The notes beneath the pieces were generated by a model. The model saw only the letters and a program-made list of their open reading frames with translations. It searched no databases and was not told the origin of the DNA. From an uncultured Eubacterium sp. (GTDB lineage Bacteria > Bacillota > Clostridia > Lachnospirales > Lachnospiraceae): a stretch of DNA of 64,000 bases. Where the stretch lies: NCBI RefSeq assembly GCF_937958975.1, contig NZ_CALGRE010000002.1:13507-77506 (forward strand). Direction: 5' to 3'. Within the stretch, counting starts at the first letter, position 1. The number at the start of each line of letters is the position of its first letter. This document shows, piece by piece, positions 56,531 through 64,000 of the stretch. Made by a program: the position numbers and the translations under genes.

Positions 56531-56569
56531 AAATGGATATTATATGGTCAAACCATATAATATCCATTT
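56531..56569 (-). terminator. Terminator of the ABC exporter gene
   Basis: Perfect 18-bp AT-rich stem with a 3-base loop, followed by TTTTT-rich sequence on the minus strand, between the exporter and pfkA. Confidence 0.85.
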
Positions 56570-56579
56570 AAAACTGCTT

Positions 56580-58313
56580 CTATATTTCCGTTAACTTATA
56601 TAAATCATAGTATATTCCATGCTTTTTCATTAAATCACTATGTGTTCCCTGCTCCTCGATTCCCTTTTCTGTCAAAACCAAAATCTTCTCCGCATTTCTT
56701 ATAGTCGAGAGCCTGTGTGCTATCACCATCGTGGTACGATTCTTTGCCAGTTTTTCCATAGATTCCTGCACAATTTTCTCACTCTCATTATCGAGTGCTG
56801 ATGTTGCCTCGTCAAAAATCAATATTGGCGGGTTTTTTAAAAATACTCTTGCAATCGACAAACGCTGTTTCTGACCACCGGACAATTTTACTCCACGCTG
56901 TCCAATATCTGTATCAAATCCATTAGGAAGAGACATAATAAACTCATATGCGTTTGCCTCCTTTGCCGCATAAATTATCTCTTCTTTTGTGGCGTCAGGA
57001 CGCCCATATCTTATGTTGTCATAAATAGTTCCCGCAAAAAGGTAAACATCCTGCTGAACAATACCAATATTATCTCTCAAACTTTTTAATTTCATGTCTC
57101 TGATATCAATTCCATCAATAGTAATTTGTCCATCTGACACTTCATAAAATCTTGGAATCAGATTACACAATGTTGTTTTTCCAGCGCCTGAAGAACCGAC
57201 TAAAGCAATATAGGCACCCGCCTCCACATCTAAATTAATATGTTTCAACACCCGGTGCGCATTGTCATTATACCGAAATGATACGTCATGAAATTGAATG
57301 TCTCCCCTGACATTTTTAATTTCCACCGCATCTTCACTATCCTGTATTTCCGGCTCCATCGTTAAAATCTGACGAAATCTCTCATAGCCTGAATATCCAT
57401 TCTGAAACTGTTCTGTAAAATCGATTAAAGTTTTTACAGGGTCCGTAAAAATATTAATGTATAAAAGAAATGTGAGCAAATCTGTTATTCCCACCATGTT
57501 TTTTGTAATCATTACGCCACCGGAAATAATAACAATAAGATTAATCATCGTGGTAAATGCCGTCAGCCCCGAATGATAACCGCCCATATACAAATAGCTG
57601 TTTTTCTTTGCAGCTAAAAATGCATCATTTCCCACTTTAAATTTTTCATTCTCAATTTTCTCGTTTGCAAAGGACTTTACAACTCTGATTCCGGATAAAT
57701 TATCTTCTATCTGCTCATTGATTGCAGCAATCTTTACTCTATTCATTTTAAATGCACGTTTCATTTTCTTATTGAAAAAATATGCATAAATAATCATAAA
57801 TGGAATTAATACAAATGCGGCAATTGCTAACTTTACATTGATTCCCATCAAAATTATAAGTGCACCTGCAATCTTTATAACAGAAATCGTTATATTTTCA
57901 GGACCATGATGCAATAACTCTGTAATATCAAACAAATCAGAGGTAATTCTCGACATCAATTGTCCGACTTTTTGGTCATCATAAAACGAAAATGACATTT
58001 TTTGAAAGTGTGCAAATATTTCAGCTCGCATATCATATTCAATTTTAGCTCCCATTACATGACCATAATTTGAAATATAATAATTACAATAGCATTGAAA
58101 AAGAATAAGAACACCCACTACAATTGCAATCACGGCAAGGTAATATAAAGCTTTATCCTTTTCCATATATATCACTGTAGACGTAACATATCTTACTACC
58201 AAAGGAATTACCAGCGCCACAGCCGATGCCATAATTGCAAAAAACATATCCGCAAAAAACACGCTTTTATATGGTTTGTAATAAGATATCATTTTTCTTA
58301 AATTTTCTTTCAT
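56580..58313 (-). CDS. ABC exporter, fused membrane and ATPase domains
   Basis: A 577-residue half-transporter. Six membrane helices (about 15-320) are followed by an ATPase domain with GSSGAGKTTLCNLIP, LSGGQKQRLSIARVF and ILIFDEATSALDNES. It is of the MsbA/BmrA type and has no partner gene adjacent, so it probably works as a homodimer. Substrate unknown. Confidence 0.94.
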   Translation of the reverse strand: MKENLRKMISYYKPYKSVFFADMFFAIMASAVALVIPLVVRYVTSTVIYMEKDKALYYLAVIAIVVGVLILFQCYCNYYISNYGHVMGAKIEYDMRAEIFAHFQKMSFSFYDDQKVGQLMSRITSDLFDITELLHHGPENITISVIKIAGALIILMGINVKLAIAAFVLIPFMIIYAYFFNKKMKRAFKMNRVKIAAINEQIEDNLSGIRVVKSFANEKIENEKFKVGNDAFLAAKKNSYLYMGGYHSGLTAFTTMINLIVIISGGVMITKNMVGITDLLTFLLYINIFTDPVKTLIDFTEQFQNGYSGYERFRQILTMEPEIQDSEDAVEIKNVRGDIQFHDVSFRYNDNAHRVLKHINLDVEAGAYIALVGSSGAGKTTLCNLIPRFYEVSDGQITIDGIDIRDMKLKSLRDNIGIVQQDVYLFAGTIYDNIRYGRPDATKEEIIYAAKEANAYEFIMSLPNGFDTDIGQRGVKLSGGQKQRLSIARVFLKNPPILIFDEATSALDNESEKIVQESMEKLAKNRTTMVIAHRLSTIRNAEKILVLTEKGIEEQGTHSDLMKKHGIYYDLYKLTEI

Positions 58314-58330
58314 AAAAACTCCATTGAAAA

Positions 58331-58352
58331 GGGACCGTCACAAAACGGTCCC
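58331..58352 (-). terminator. Terminator of the PPC-like secreted protein gene
   Basis: Stem GGGACCGT/ACGGTCCC followed by TTTTC on the minus strand. Confidence 0.7.
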
Positions 58353-58369
58353 ACATTGTTCAAAATTTT

Positions 58370-59488
58370 TTATTTCCATTTCATTGAATAATGACCACTG
58401 CTCAAAGAATTTCCTCTAGAAATCTTAACATAATATGTGCCCTTTTTCATTTTTCCATACAAAGGCTTATAAATGGACTGTCCTCCATAAAAATATCCGG
58501 AACCGGCAGACCTGCCATTTTTATAGAAAAATTCTATTCTAAGGCTGCCTGTTACTTCTCCTGAAATATCCACCGAAATCTTTTTATTTTTCTTTAACTT
58601 GAACTTATACCAATCTGCTGTTTTGCTTCCCGGAAGAATTGTTCCTTTTACCTTCTTCTTTGCTTTGATTGTAACAGCTTTTTTCTTCTTAGCGCCGCTT
58701 TTTTCTTTAATTGCAGTATTTTTGACCGAAATACTCTGTGTTTTTCCATTGTTAATCCCATTAGAAGTGATACAGAAATAATAACTTGTTCCCTTTTTCA
58801 CTGCAAAAGTTACTTTATTTACGCTTGGAAATACTGTTACCTGATTAGAAAGCGCTTTCTTCTTTGAATTCATCAACGTCACATATGTAGAATAATTATA
58901 TGAAAACGAAAGAGTTACTTTTCCGGTTTTTTCAGCCTTATACTTGAAGTAATATGGTGTAGAACCACTCTTTCTATAATAATTAATTGTCTGACCTGAT
59001 TTGATAGTCTTATCTGCATCTGTATACTCAGAAACAGATACTGACAAACTATTGGTAAATTCTGACGTTTGATAGCTGTATTGATAGCTGTAGAATTTCA
59101 AATAGTATGTTCCCGCATTGTTGACTGTGACAAATGCTTCTTCTGAATTGCTTCCAACCTGTGTTACAGCAGAAAAATATAATCTATTAGTACATGCTGC
59201 ATCTGTATATACATATCCATTAATATCTTTTTGTAACTTTGTATAGTCAATTCTAAGCTTAACTGTCCCTGGCGCACTCACTTTCAATGGTATGATAACT
59301 CCACATTCACTACCGGACAAGACAGATTTATCTGTATATGTATAACTCCTTGTCACTGCACTTTCATTTCCAAAATACTTTGTTGGAACAGTGATTGTCT
59401 GTTCTGCTGCTGATACGATAACTCCCATTGCAAGAATCATAACAAAAACTGCTCCGATACTCACAACTGATTTTAATAATTTCTTCAT
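58370..59488 (-). CDS. Secreted protein with PPC-like beta-sandwich domains
   Basis: A 372-residue secreted protein with signal peptide ending VSAAEQ. Three regions look like prepeptidase C-terminal (PPC) beta-sandwiches, each with a YYFK or WYKF strand and a GTYYLKFYS or GTYYVKISRG strand (about 30-155, 160-255, 270-372). A lysine cluster (GAKKKKAVTIKAKKKVKG) separates the last two. No catalytic domain or sorting signal is visible; a surface or binding role is likely. Confidence 0.82.
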   Translation of the reverse strand: MKKLLKSVVSIGAVFVMILAMGVIVSAAEQTITVPTKYFGNESAVTRSYTYTDKSVLSGSECGVIIPLKVSAPGTVKLRIDYTKLQKDINGYVYTDAACTNRLYFSAVTQVGSNSEEAFVTVNNAGTYYLKFYSYQYSYQTSEFTNSLSVSVSEYTDADKTIKSGQTINYYRKSGSTPYYFKYKAEKTGKVTLSFSYNYSTYVTLMNSKKKALSNQVTVFPSVNKVTFAVKKGTSYYFCITSNGINNGKTQSISVKNTAIKEKSGAKKKKAVTIKAKKKVKGTILPGSKTADWYKFKLKKNKKISVDISGEVTGSLRIEFFYKNGRSAGSGYFYGGQSIYKPLYGKMKKGTYYVKISRGNSLSSGHYSMKWK

Positions 59489-59558
59489 GAATTTTACCTC
59501 TCTCTATTTTGACAGCCAAAAAAACTACACTGTCATTAGTAATAATATTTTACACGAA

Positions 59559-60767
59559 TTACATGAGACTTTCAAGTGTTTTTCTGATTGCCAAAATGAA
59601 ATCCTGTGTATTTAATTTCTTTTTATTTTCTAATGTTGAGATAAGATATAAATCTCCCGTCATCTCTCCATTTTCGATTGTATCAATACAAGCTTTCTCT
59701 AGTTTGTCCGCAAATGCCATAAGCTCTGGAAGGTTGTCTAATTCTCCTCTCTTTCTTAAAGCTCCGGTCCATGCGAAAATCGTAGCAATAGGATTTGTCG
59801 ATGTTTCCTCTCCCTTAAGATGCTTGTAATAATGTCTCTGAACTGTACCATGTGCTGCCTCATATTCATAGTATCCATTTGGAGATGCAAGTACAGATGT
59901 CATCATAGAAAGGGAACCAAATGCTGTGGCAACCATATCTGACATTACATCACCATCATAATTCTTACATGCCCAAATATAACCACCTTCTGAACGCATT
60001 ACTCTTGCGACTGCATCATCAATTAGAGTATAGAAATATTCAATTCCTGCAGCTTCAAATTTTTCCTTATATTCAGCCTCATATATATCAGCAAAAATAT
60101 CTTTAAATGTGTGGTCATATTTTTTAGAAATTGTATCTTTTGTGGCAAACCATAAATCCTGTTTTGTATCAAGAGCAAAATTAAAACAACTTCTGGCAAA
60201 ACTCTCAATAGAACCGTTTAGGTTGTGCATACCCTGAATAATTCCGGCATCATCAAACTCGTGTATTAATTCTCTTACTTCTTTTCCCGCCTCGTCTGTA
60301 TATACCAATTCTGCTTTTCCGGCAGCCGGGATTTTCATTTCTGTTCCCTTATAGACATCTCCATACGCATGTCTTGCAATTGTAATAGGCTTTGTCCAAT
60401 TCTTTACATATGGTTCAATTCCTTTCACTATGATAGGTGCCCGAAATACTGTACCGTCAAGAATTGCTCTTATGGTTCCATTTGGACTTTTCCACATTTC
60501 CTTTAAATTATATTCCGGCATTCTCGCTGCATTCGGGGTTATGGTAGCACATTTTACGGCAACACCATATTTCTTTGTTGCCTCCGCCGAATCAAATGTG
60601 ACCCTGTCATTTGTCTCATTTCTGTAATCCAGTCCTAAATCATAATATTCTGTCTTTAAATCTACAAATGGTAATAACAATTCATCTTTGATAAGCTTCC
60701 AGAGAATCCTTGTCATCTCATCTCCATCCATTTCCACAAGTGGAGTCGTCATTTTAATCTTTTCCAT
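59559..60767 (-). CDS. icd: NADP-dependent isocitrate dehydrogenase
   Basis: A 402-residue enzyme of the homodimeric, eukaryote-like IDH subfamily: TPLVEMDGDEMTRILWKLIK, RNILDGTVFRAPI-like region (read as IRAILDGTVFRAPI), GSIESFARSCFNFAL and AAHGTVQRHYYKHLKGEETS, which includes the NADP-binding pattern. It converts isocitrate to 2-oxoglutarate for glutamate synthesis. GGAGGG and a clear promoter precede it. Confidence 0.96.
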   Translation of the reverse strand: MEKIKMTTPLVEMDGDEMTRILWKLIKDELLLPFVDLKTEYYDLGLDYRNETNDRVTFDSAEATKKYGVAVKCATITPNAARMPEYNLKEMWKSPNGTIRAILDGTVFRAPIIVKGIEPYVKNWTKPITIARHAYGDVYKGTEMKIPAAGKAELVYTDEAGKEVRELIHEFDDAGIIQGMHNLNGSIESFARSCFNFALDTKQDLWFATKDTISKKYDHTFKDIFADIYEAEYKEKFEAAGIEYFYTLIDDAVARVMRSEGGYIWACKNYDGDVMSDMVATAFGSLSMMTSVLASPNGYYEYEAAHGTVQRHYYKHLKGEETSTNPIATIFAWTGALRKRGELDNLPELMAFADKLEKACIDTIENGEMTGDLYLISTLENKKKLNTQDFILAIRKTLESLM

Positions 60768-60809
60768 TTTTGTTCCCTCCTAAGTTTGTTTCTCGTAGTA
60801 TCCTTGTAG

Positions 60810-60838
60810 ATTATATCGAAATTAGCCAATAATGTAAA
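60810..60838 (-). promoter_or_regulatory. Promoter of icd
   Basis: Minus strand: -35 TTTACA (60838-60833), 17-bp spacer, -10 TATAAT (60815-60810), giving a start about 35 bases before the ATG. Confidence 0.78.
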
Positions 60839-60857
60839 TAAAATGATTTTATTTTTT

Positions 60858-61763
60858 TCAATTCCCACTCAGACCAAACATTTTTTCAGGGTTTATTCTT
60901 CCCCATCCCTGCCTGTTTTTATCTAGTTTTAAATCAATTGCCGTATCTCTTATCATCTTTTTACACTCTACGTTCGTCAAATTATATTGAGACAGCATTA
61001 AACAGACAATTCCTGTAACAACCGGAGTCGCCATAGAAGTTCCGCTTTTTGAAACGTAAAAATATTTCCTTTCCCATAAATTGCAACAACTAAAAATATC
61101 ATTTGCAGGCGCAACTATATCCGGCTTTTGTATGCATTGTTTTGTAGGACCTCTTCCTGAATAATTTTTTGTCATTTTACCGTTTACTATAGTTTTAATA
61201 TTATCATTTTCCGCTCCGACCGTAATTATCTTTCTGCTGTCTCCCGGTGTTGATACCGAACTCGCTCCGGGACCATTATTACCCGCAGCAGCAATTACAA
61301 CATATCCCAAATCCCAAAGTAATTCCACTGCATCAATCAACTGATTATTTTCTTCCATTGTTTTTGAAGTTGTTCCAAAAGATATATTGACTGCTTTTAT
61401 ATTATATTTTTTTCCATTATCTATAATCCATCTTATTCCTTCGATGACATCTCTTTCTTTTCCTCTTCCATGCTTATCTAATACTTTTAAGGACACAATA
61501 TCGACTTCAGGTGCAATGCCACACATAAGTCCCCTCGATAATTTTCCATTACCACCTATAATCCCTGCAACATGCGTTCCATGACCCTCGTCATCGTAAT
61601 TATCATTTCTATCATTTACAAAATCTTTAAACGCAACAATCTGATTTTTCAAATCCGGATGTGAAGCAATTCCTGAGTCAAGGATTGCCACACATACTCC
61701 TTTTCCCGTAATACCTTTTCTATGAATTTCGTTTATCCCCAATACATTTTTTACTTTTCGCAT
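60858..61763 (-). CDS. Subtilisin-family serine peptidase without signal peptide
   Basis: A 301-residue S8 peptidase with intact triad: Asp29 in AILDSGI, His61 in GHGTHVAGIIGG, Ser243 in KSGTSMATPVVTG, plus oxyanion Asn162 in AAGNNGPGAS. It has no signal peptide or propeptide, so it resembles intracellular subtilisins (IspA type) or those processing cytoplasmic substrates. AGGAGG precedes the ATG at 61763. It lies divergent from the Cys/Gly-rich gene; a functional link is unproven. Confidence 0.92.
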   Translation of the reverse strand: MRKVKNVLGINEIHRKGITGKGVCVAILDSGIASHPDLKNQIVAFKDFVNDRNDNYDDEGHGTHVAGIIGGNGKLSRGLMCGIAPEVDIVSLKVLDKHGRGKERDVIEGIRWIIDNGKKYNIKAVNISFGTTSKTMEENNQLIDAVELLWDLGYVVIAAAGNNGPGASSVSTPGDSRKIITVGAENDNIKTIVNGKMTKNYSGRGPTKQCIQKPDIVAPANDIFSCCNLWERKYFYVSKSGTSMATPVVTGIVCLMLSQYNLTNVECKKMIRDTAIDLKLDKNRQGWGRINPEKMFGLSGN

Positions 61764-61981
61764 ACTGCCTCCTAATATGAACACATAACAAAAACTTATC
61801 TCATATCCAATCATGAATAATTTAGTATATGAATTACTATTACTATATGTTTTGAATTTCAAATGTCCATTTGTAAATTTCACTTTTTACACACTTTTCT
61901 TATAAATTTTTAAATCTTTAGGAAACAAGACATGCTAATCGACATATTCTTTAGTGTAAACAATTTTTAGGGAGAATTAAA

Positions 61982-62233
61982 ATGAGTGATTTAGCAGCAA
62001 CAAACTGTGGATGCGGTTGTGACGGAGGAAACAACAACAACTGTTTATTCCTTATCCTTATCCTTATATTCTGTGGCGGATGTGGAAACGGATGCGGAGG
62101 CAATGGTATTTTCGGAGGAAACGACTGCTGTTCTAGCATCATCTGGTTATTCTTAATTCTTAGCTGCTGTGGATGTGGAAACGGCACATCAATCTTTGGC
62201 GGTAACGGAAACGGTTGTGGTTGCGGCTGCTAG
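61982..62233 (+). CDS. Cys/Gly-rich hydrophobic small protein
   Basis: An 83-residue protein with an unusual composition: three clusters of CGCG/GCGNG-type repeats alternate with two strongly hydrophobic stretches (CLFLILILIF and IIWLFLIL). About 16 cysteines. It is not a metallothionein in layout. Similar proteins in clostridia have been annotated as chorion-class high-cysteine proteins, a name based on composition only. AGGGAGA precedes the ATG by six bases. Function unknown; it could be a membrane or spore-coat component. Confidence 0.8.
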   Translation: MSDLAATNCGCGCDGGNNNNCLFLILILIFCGGCGNGCGGNGIFGGNDCCSSIIWLFLILSCCGCGNGTSIFGGNGNGCGCGC

Positions 62234-62415
62234 TTGATAACACTGATTTTTACGAATATGATTTCGAGTGTTTGATAACGAATGCCTTATATGAGCATTA
62301 TACAGGTAATTTAAATTTTTTTATTTTACTTGTGAGCTTAAGCATGTAAGTTTATAAAACAGCATAAACTTTATTAACCGCAAACGCAATTTTGCAAATG
62401 GAGGATTACAGCCTA

Positions 62416-62799
62416 ATGGGAAATGAACAATTAAAACAGACAAAATTTGATTCCATTGTTACTAACCGCACCATGCAGTTAGTAAAGGCTGTAATTCCTT
62501 ACATTGACAACCATATCGGTACTATCATAGGTATGTTTATTAAATTTCAGGAATTGCAGAATGCCGCACGAATTAATAATAATGTCTCTATTGCAGCATT
62601 AAATTCTGACAAGCACAAAGGCATGGAAAGCATGCTTGAAGATATCAGGGATTTTTTAAGTGATGAGGACAGAGAAAATATTGATAACATGATGGAAATG
62701 ATGGAAATGTTCAAAATGATGAATATGGATGAAAACGCAATGAATGAATTTATGGGCAGCTTTATGGGAGGAGATTTTGGCGGAATGAATAATGAATAA
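62416..62799 (+). CDS. Small helical protein of unknown function
   Basis: A 127-residue protein I do not recognise. It is helical, without membrane segments (NRTMQLVKAVIPYIDNHIG, then IIGMFIKFQELQNAARINN). The C-terminus is extremely Met-rich: MMEMMEMFKMMNMDENAMN and a GGDFGGM tail. The ATG at 62416 lies 11 bases after GGAGG, slightly far but in the best place; an upstream in-frame TTG at 62392 has none. It lies 182 bases downstream of the Cys/Gly-rich gene. Confidence 0.75.
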   Translation: MGNEQLKQTKFDSIVTNRTMQLVKAVIPYIDNHIGTIIGMFIKFQELQNAARINNNVSIAALNSDKHKGMESMLEDIRDFLSDEDRENIDNMMEMMEMFKMMNMDENAMNEFMGSFMGGDFGGMNNE

Positions 62800-62815
62800 T
62801 TTTTTAGGAGGAACT

Positions 62816-63112
62816 ATGGCAAACAATAAGTGGATGGATGACCCTATCTTAGAAGGTATTTCAAACGAAAAATTAGAAATGTTGACAAAAATAATAGAAG
62901 GTGCAAAAGGGATGGAACCCAAGCAAATGCTTACATATTTTATACAACAGTCTAATACAGCCGGAAAGCAGGGAATCAATTTTACAAATGCGGAAACAGA
63001 TTTGATTTTAAATGTTTTGAAGGAAGATATGTCACCGGAAGAAATAAAACGAATTGATATGGTAAAAAAAATTGTATCAATGGTCGGCAAGAACAAAGGG
63101 AAGGCACATTAA
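62816..63112 (+). CDS. Small helical protein of unknown function, second
   Basis: A 98-residue protein I do not recognise, predicted helical (NEKLEMLTKIIEGAKGM, ETDLILNVLKEDMSPEEI). AGGAGGA lies directly before the ATG at 62816, so the earlier in-frame ATG at 62792, inside the previous gene, is rejected. It is 16 bp from the preceding gene, and a terminator follows. The two are clearly one transcript. Confidence 0.78.
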   Translation: MANNKWMDDPILEGISNEKLEMLTKIIEGAKGMEPKQMLTYFIQQSNTAGKQGINFTNAETDLILNVLKEDMSPEEIKRIDMVKKIVSMVGKNKGKAH

Positions 63113-63127
63113 CGTGCTTTCCCTTTT
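63095..63127. terminator. Terminator after the small-protein operon
   Basis: Stem AAAGGGAAGGCAC/GTGCTTTCCCTTT with one GG/TT mismatch-like region, followed by TTTTC on the plus strand. It overlaps the end of the last small gene and can also serve leuS. Confidence 0.75.
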
Positions 63128-63135
63128 CATATAAT

Positions 63136-63941
63136 TTATTTAACAACTAAATTTATAATTCTTCCAGGTACATAAATTTCTTTTACGATACTTCCTGAAA
63201 TTTTATCGGCAATTGCTTCTTTTCCCTGAGCAATCGCATCTTCTTTAGAAATATCAGCAGGTACACTGATTACAACTTTTGTCTTTCCATTCACCTGTAC
63301 AGGAACCTGAATCTCATCATCCTTCATAAGTTCCTCATCAGCTGCAGGCCACTGATTGTTCTCAAATACACTGCCTGTCTTTCCAAGCATTTCCCAAAGT
63401 TCTTCAGCAATATGTGGTGCAAATGGAGCAAGTAATGTCGTAAATACTTCAATTGTCTCTCTATCAACCCCACCTTCTTTTTTAGCAATCTCATTGAATT
63501 TATTATTAAATTCCATAAATCCTGAAACAACTGTATTTAAGCTAAAATCCTCAAGACGTCTGGTAATTGTATAAATCATCTGATGACGTAATTTTATCAT
63601 TTCCTTTGTCGGAGCAACATTTTTTTCAATACTCTCTACTGCCAACTTCCAGAATTTTGTAATAAATCTGTATACACCATCAATTCCTCTCTCATCCCAC
63701 TCGGAATCCAATTCCGGTGGTCCAACGAACATTTCATAAAGTCTCAGAGAATCACATCCGTAATCTCTTACCAAATCATCCGGTGAAACTACATTACCTT
63801 TTGACTTGCTCATCTTAATACCATTTTTACCCGTTATCATACCCTGATTAAACAGTTTCTTAAATGGTTCTTCAAAGTCCACAACACCAATATCATATAA
63901 GAACTTTGTATAAAATCTTGAATATAACAAATGTAGTACCG
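63136..63941 (-). CDS. leuS: Leucyl-tRNA synthetase, C-terminal part (5' truncated by contig end)
   Basis: The last ~268 residues of LeuRS. The class I KMSKS motif is present (KMSKSKGN), followed by the anticodon-binding helical domain (LAPFAPHIAEELWEMLG) and the C-terminal domain ending RIINLVVK. The frame stays open through 63941 (VLHLLYSRFYTKF precedes the KMSKS region) and then runs into adapter sequence. The TTG at 63930 is therefore not a true start. Confidence 0.95.
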
Positions 63942-64000
63942 AGATCGGAAGAGCGTCGTGTAGGGAAAGAGTGTAGATCTCGGTGGTCGCCGTATCATTA
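63942..64000. other. Illumina TruSeq adapter, not genomic
   Basis: From 63942 the sequence matches the TruSeq adapter, beginning AGATCGGAAGAGC, continuing GTCGTGTAGGGAAAGAG and GTGTAGATCTCGGTGG, and ending CGTATCATT plus an A. It is untrimmed library adapter at a contig end and should be masked. Confidence 0.97.

Noticed and set aside
63136..63930. A complete short leuS-like gene starting with TTG at 63930
   Set aside because: The frame remains open to 63941 and matches internal LeuRS sequence; it is a truncation by adapter.
1..63941. Prophage, transposase, CRISPR, rRNA or tRNA genes
   Set aside because: I found no supporting motif on reading; short structured tRNAs could still be missed without a covariance search.

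Overview
The window is AT-rich chromosomal DNA from an anaerobic, spore-forming member of the Clostridia, most likely a Lachnospiraceae species. The evidence is the conserved order nusB-xseA-xseB-ispA-dxs-tlyA-nadK-argR-recN-spoIVB-spo0A, a complete spoIIIAA-AH operon, GGAGG-type ribosome binding sites, and secreted proteins built from Big2 and lysine-rich C-terminal modules. I saw no rRNA, tRNA, CRISPR array, prophage or transposase. The last 59 bases are Illumina adapter, so the window ends at a contig end inside leuS. It begins inside rqcH.

Layout: 1-5.1 kb holds the end of rqcH, then glgA, spo0A with a readable promoter and leader, an SseB-FHA fusion, and spoIVB. 5.2-14.1 kb is the DNA-repair, isoprenoid and NAD kinase operon, headed by nusB, with the Asp23 gene in front of it. 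14.2-21.3 kb is one operon joining a nitrate/sulfonate-type ABC importer to a Dlt-like acylation set (SGNH protein, MBOAT acyltransferase, AMP ligase, carrier protein). 21.5-23.1 kb is a secreted SGNH-Big2 protein. 23.1-26.1 kb is an FtsX/MacB-type ABC system. 26.2-29.8 kb is a ferrous iron locus (feoA, feoA, feoB, a 49-residue Cys-rich membrane protein too short for usual gene calling, and a divergent DtxR-type regulator with operator-like palindromes). 29.8-34.5 kb is spoIIIA. 34.6-35.9 kb is a Big2-NodB polysaccharide deacetylase.

From 35.9 kb come two polar amino acid ABC importers (35.9-38.3 and 41.5-43.8 kb). Between them lie a DUF3990/HTH toxin-antitoxin-like pair with its own promoter and operator, rlmH, and a frameshifted secreted-protein gene. 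The second importer's binding protein appears circularly permuted. 44.0-50.1 kb has a two-helix membrane protein, a HAD phosphatase, yebC, a mazF without visible antitoxin, alr, nnr and rex. 50.2-56.4 kb has an ABC-F protein, carbamate kinase, and a pfkA-ppk1 operon. 56.6-61.8 kb has an ABC exporter, a secreted PPC-like protein, isocitrate dehydrogenase and a signal-less subtilase. 62.0-63.1 kb is a trio of small unknown proteins led by a Cys/Gly-rich one, followed by the 3' part of leuS.

The best candidates for something undescribed are the importer-acylation operon, the permuted binding protein, the SseB-FHA protein between spoIVB and spo0A, the DUF3990 module, and the Cys/Gly-rich trio.
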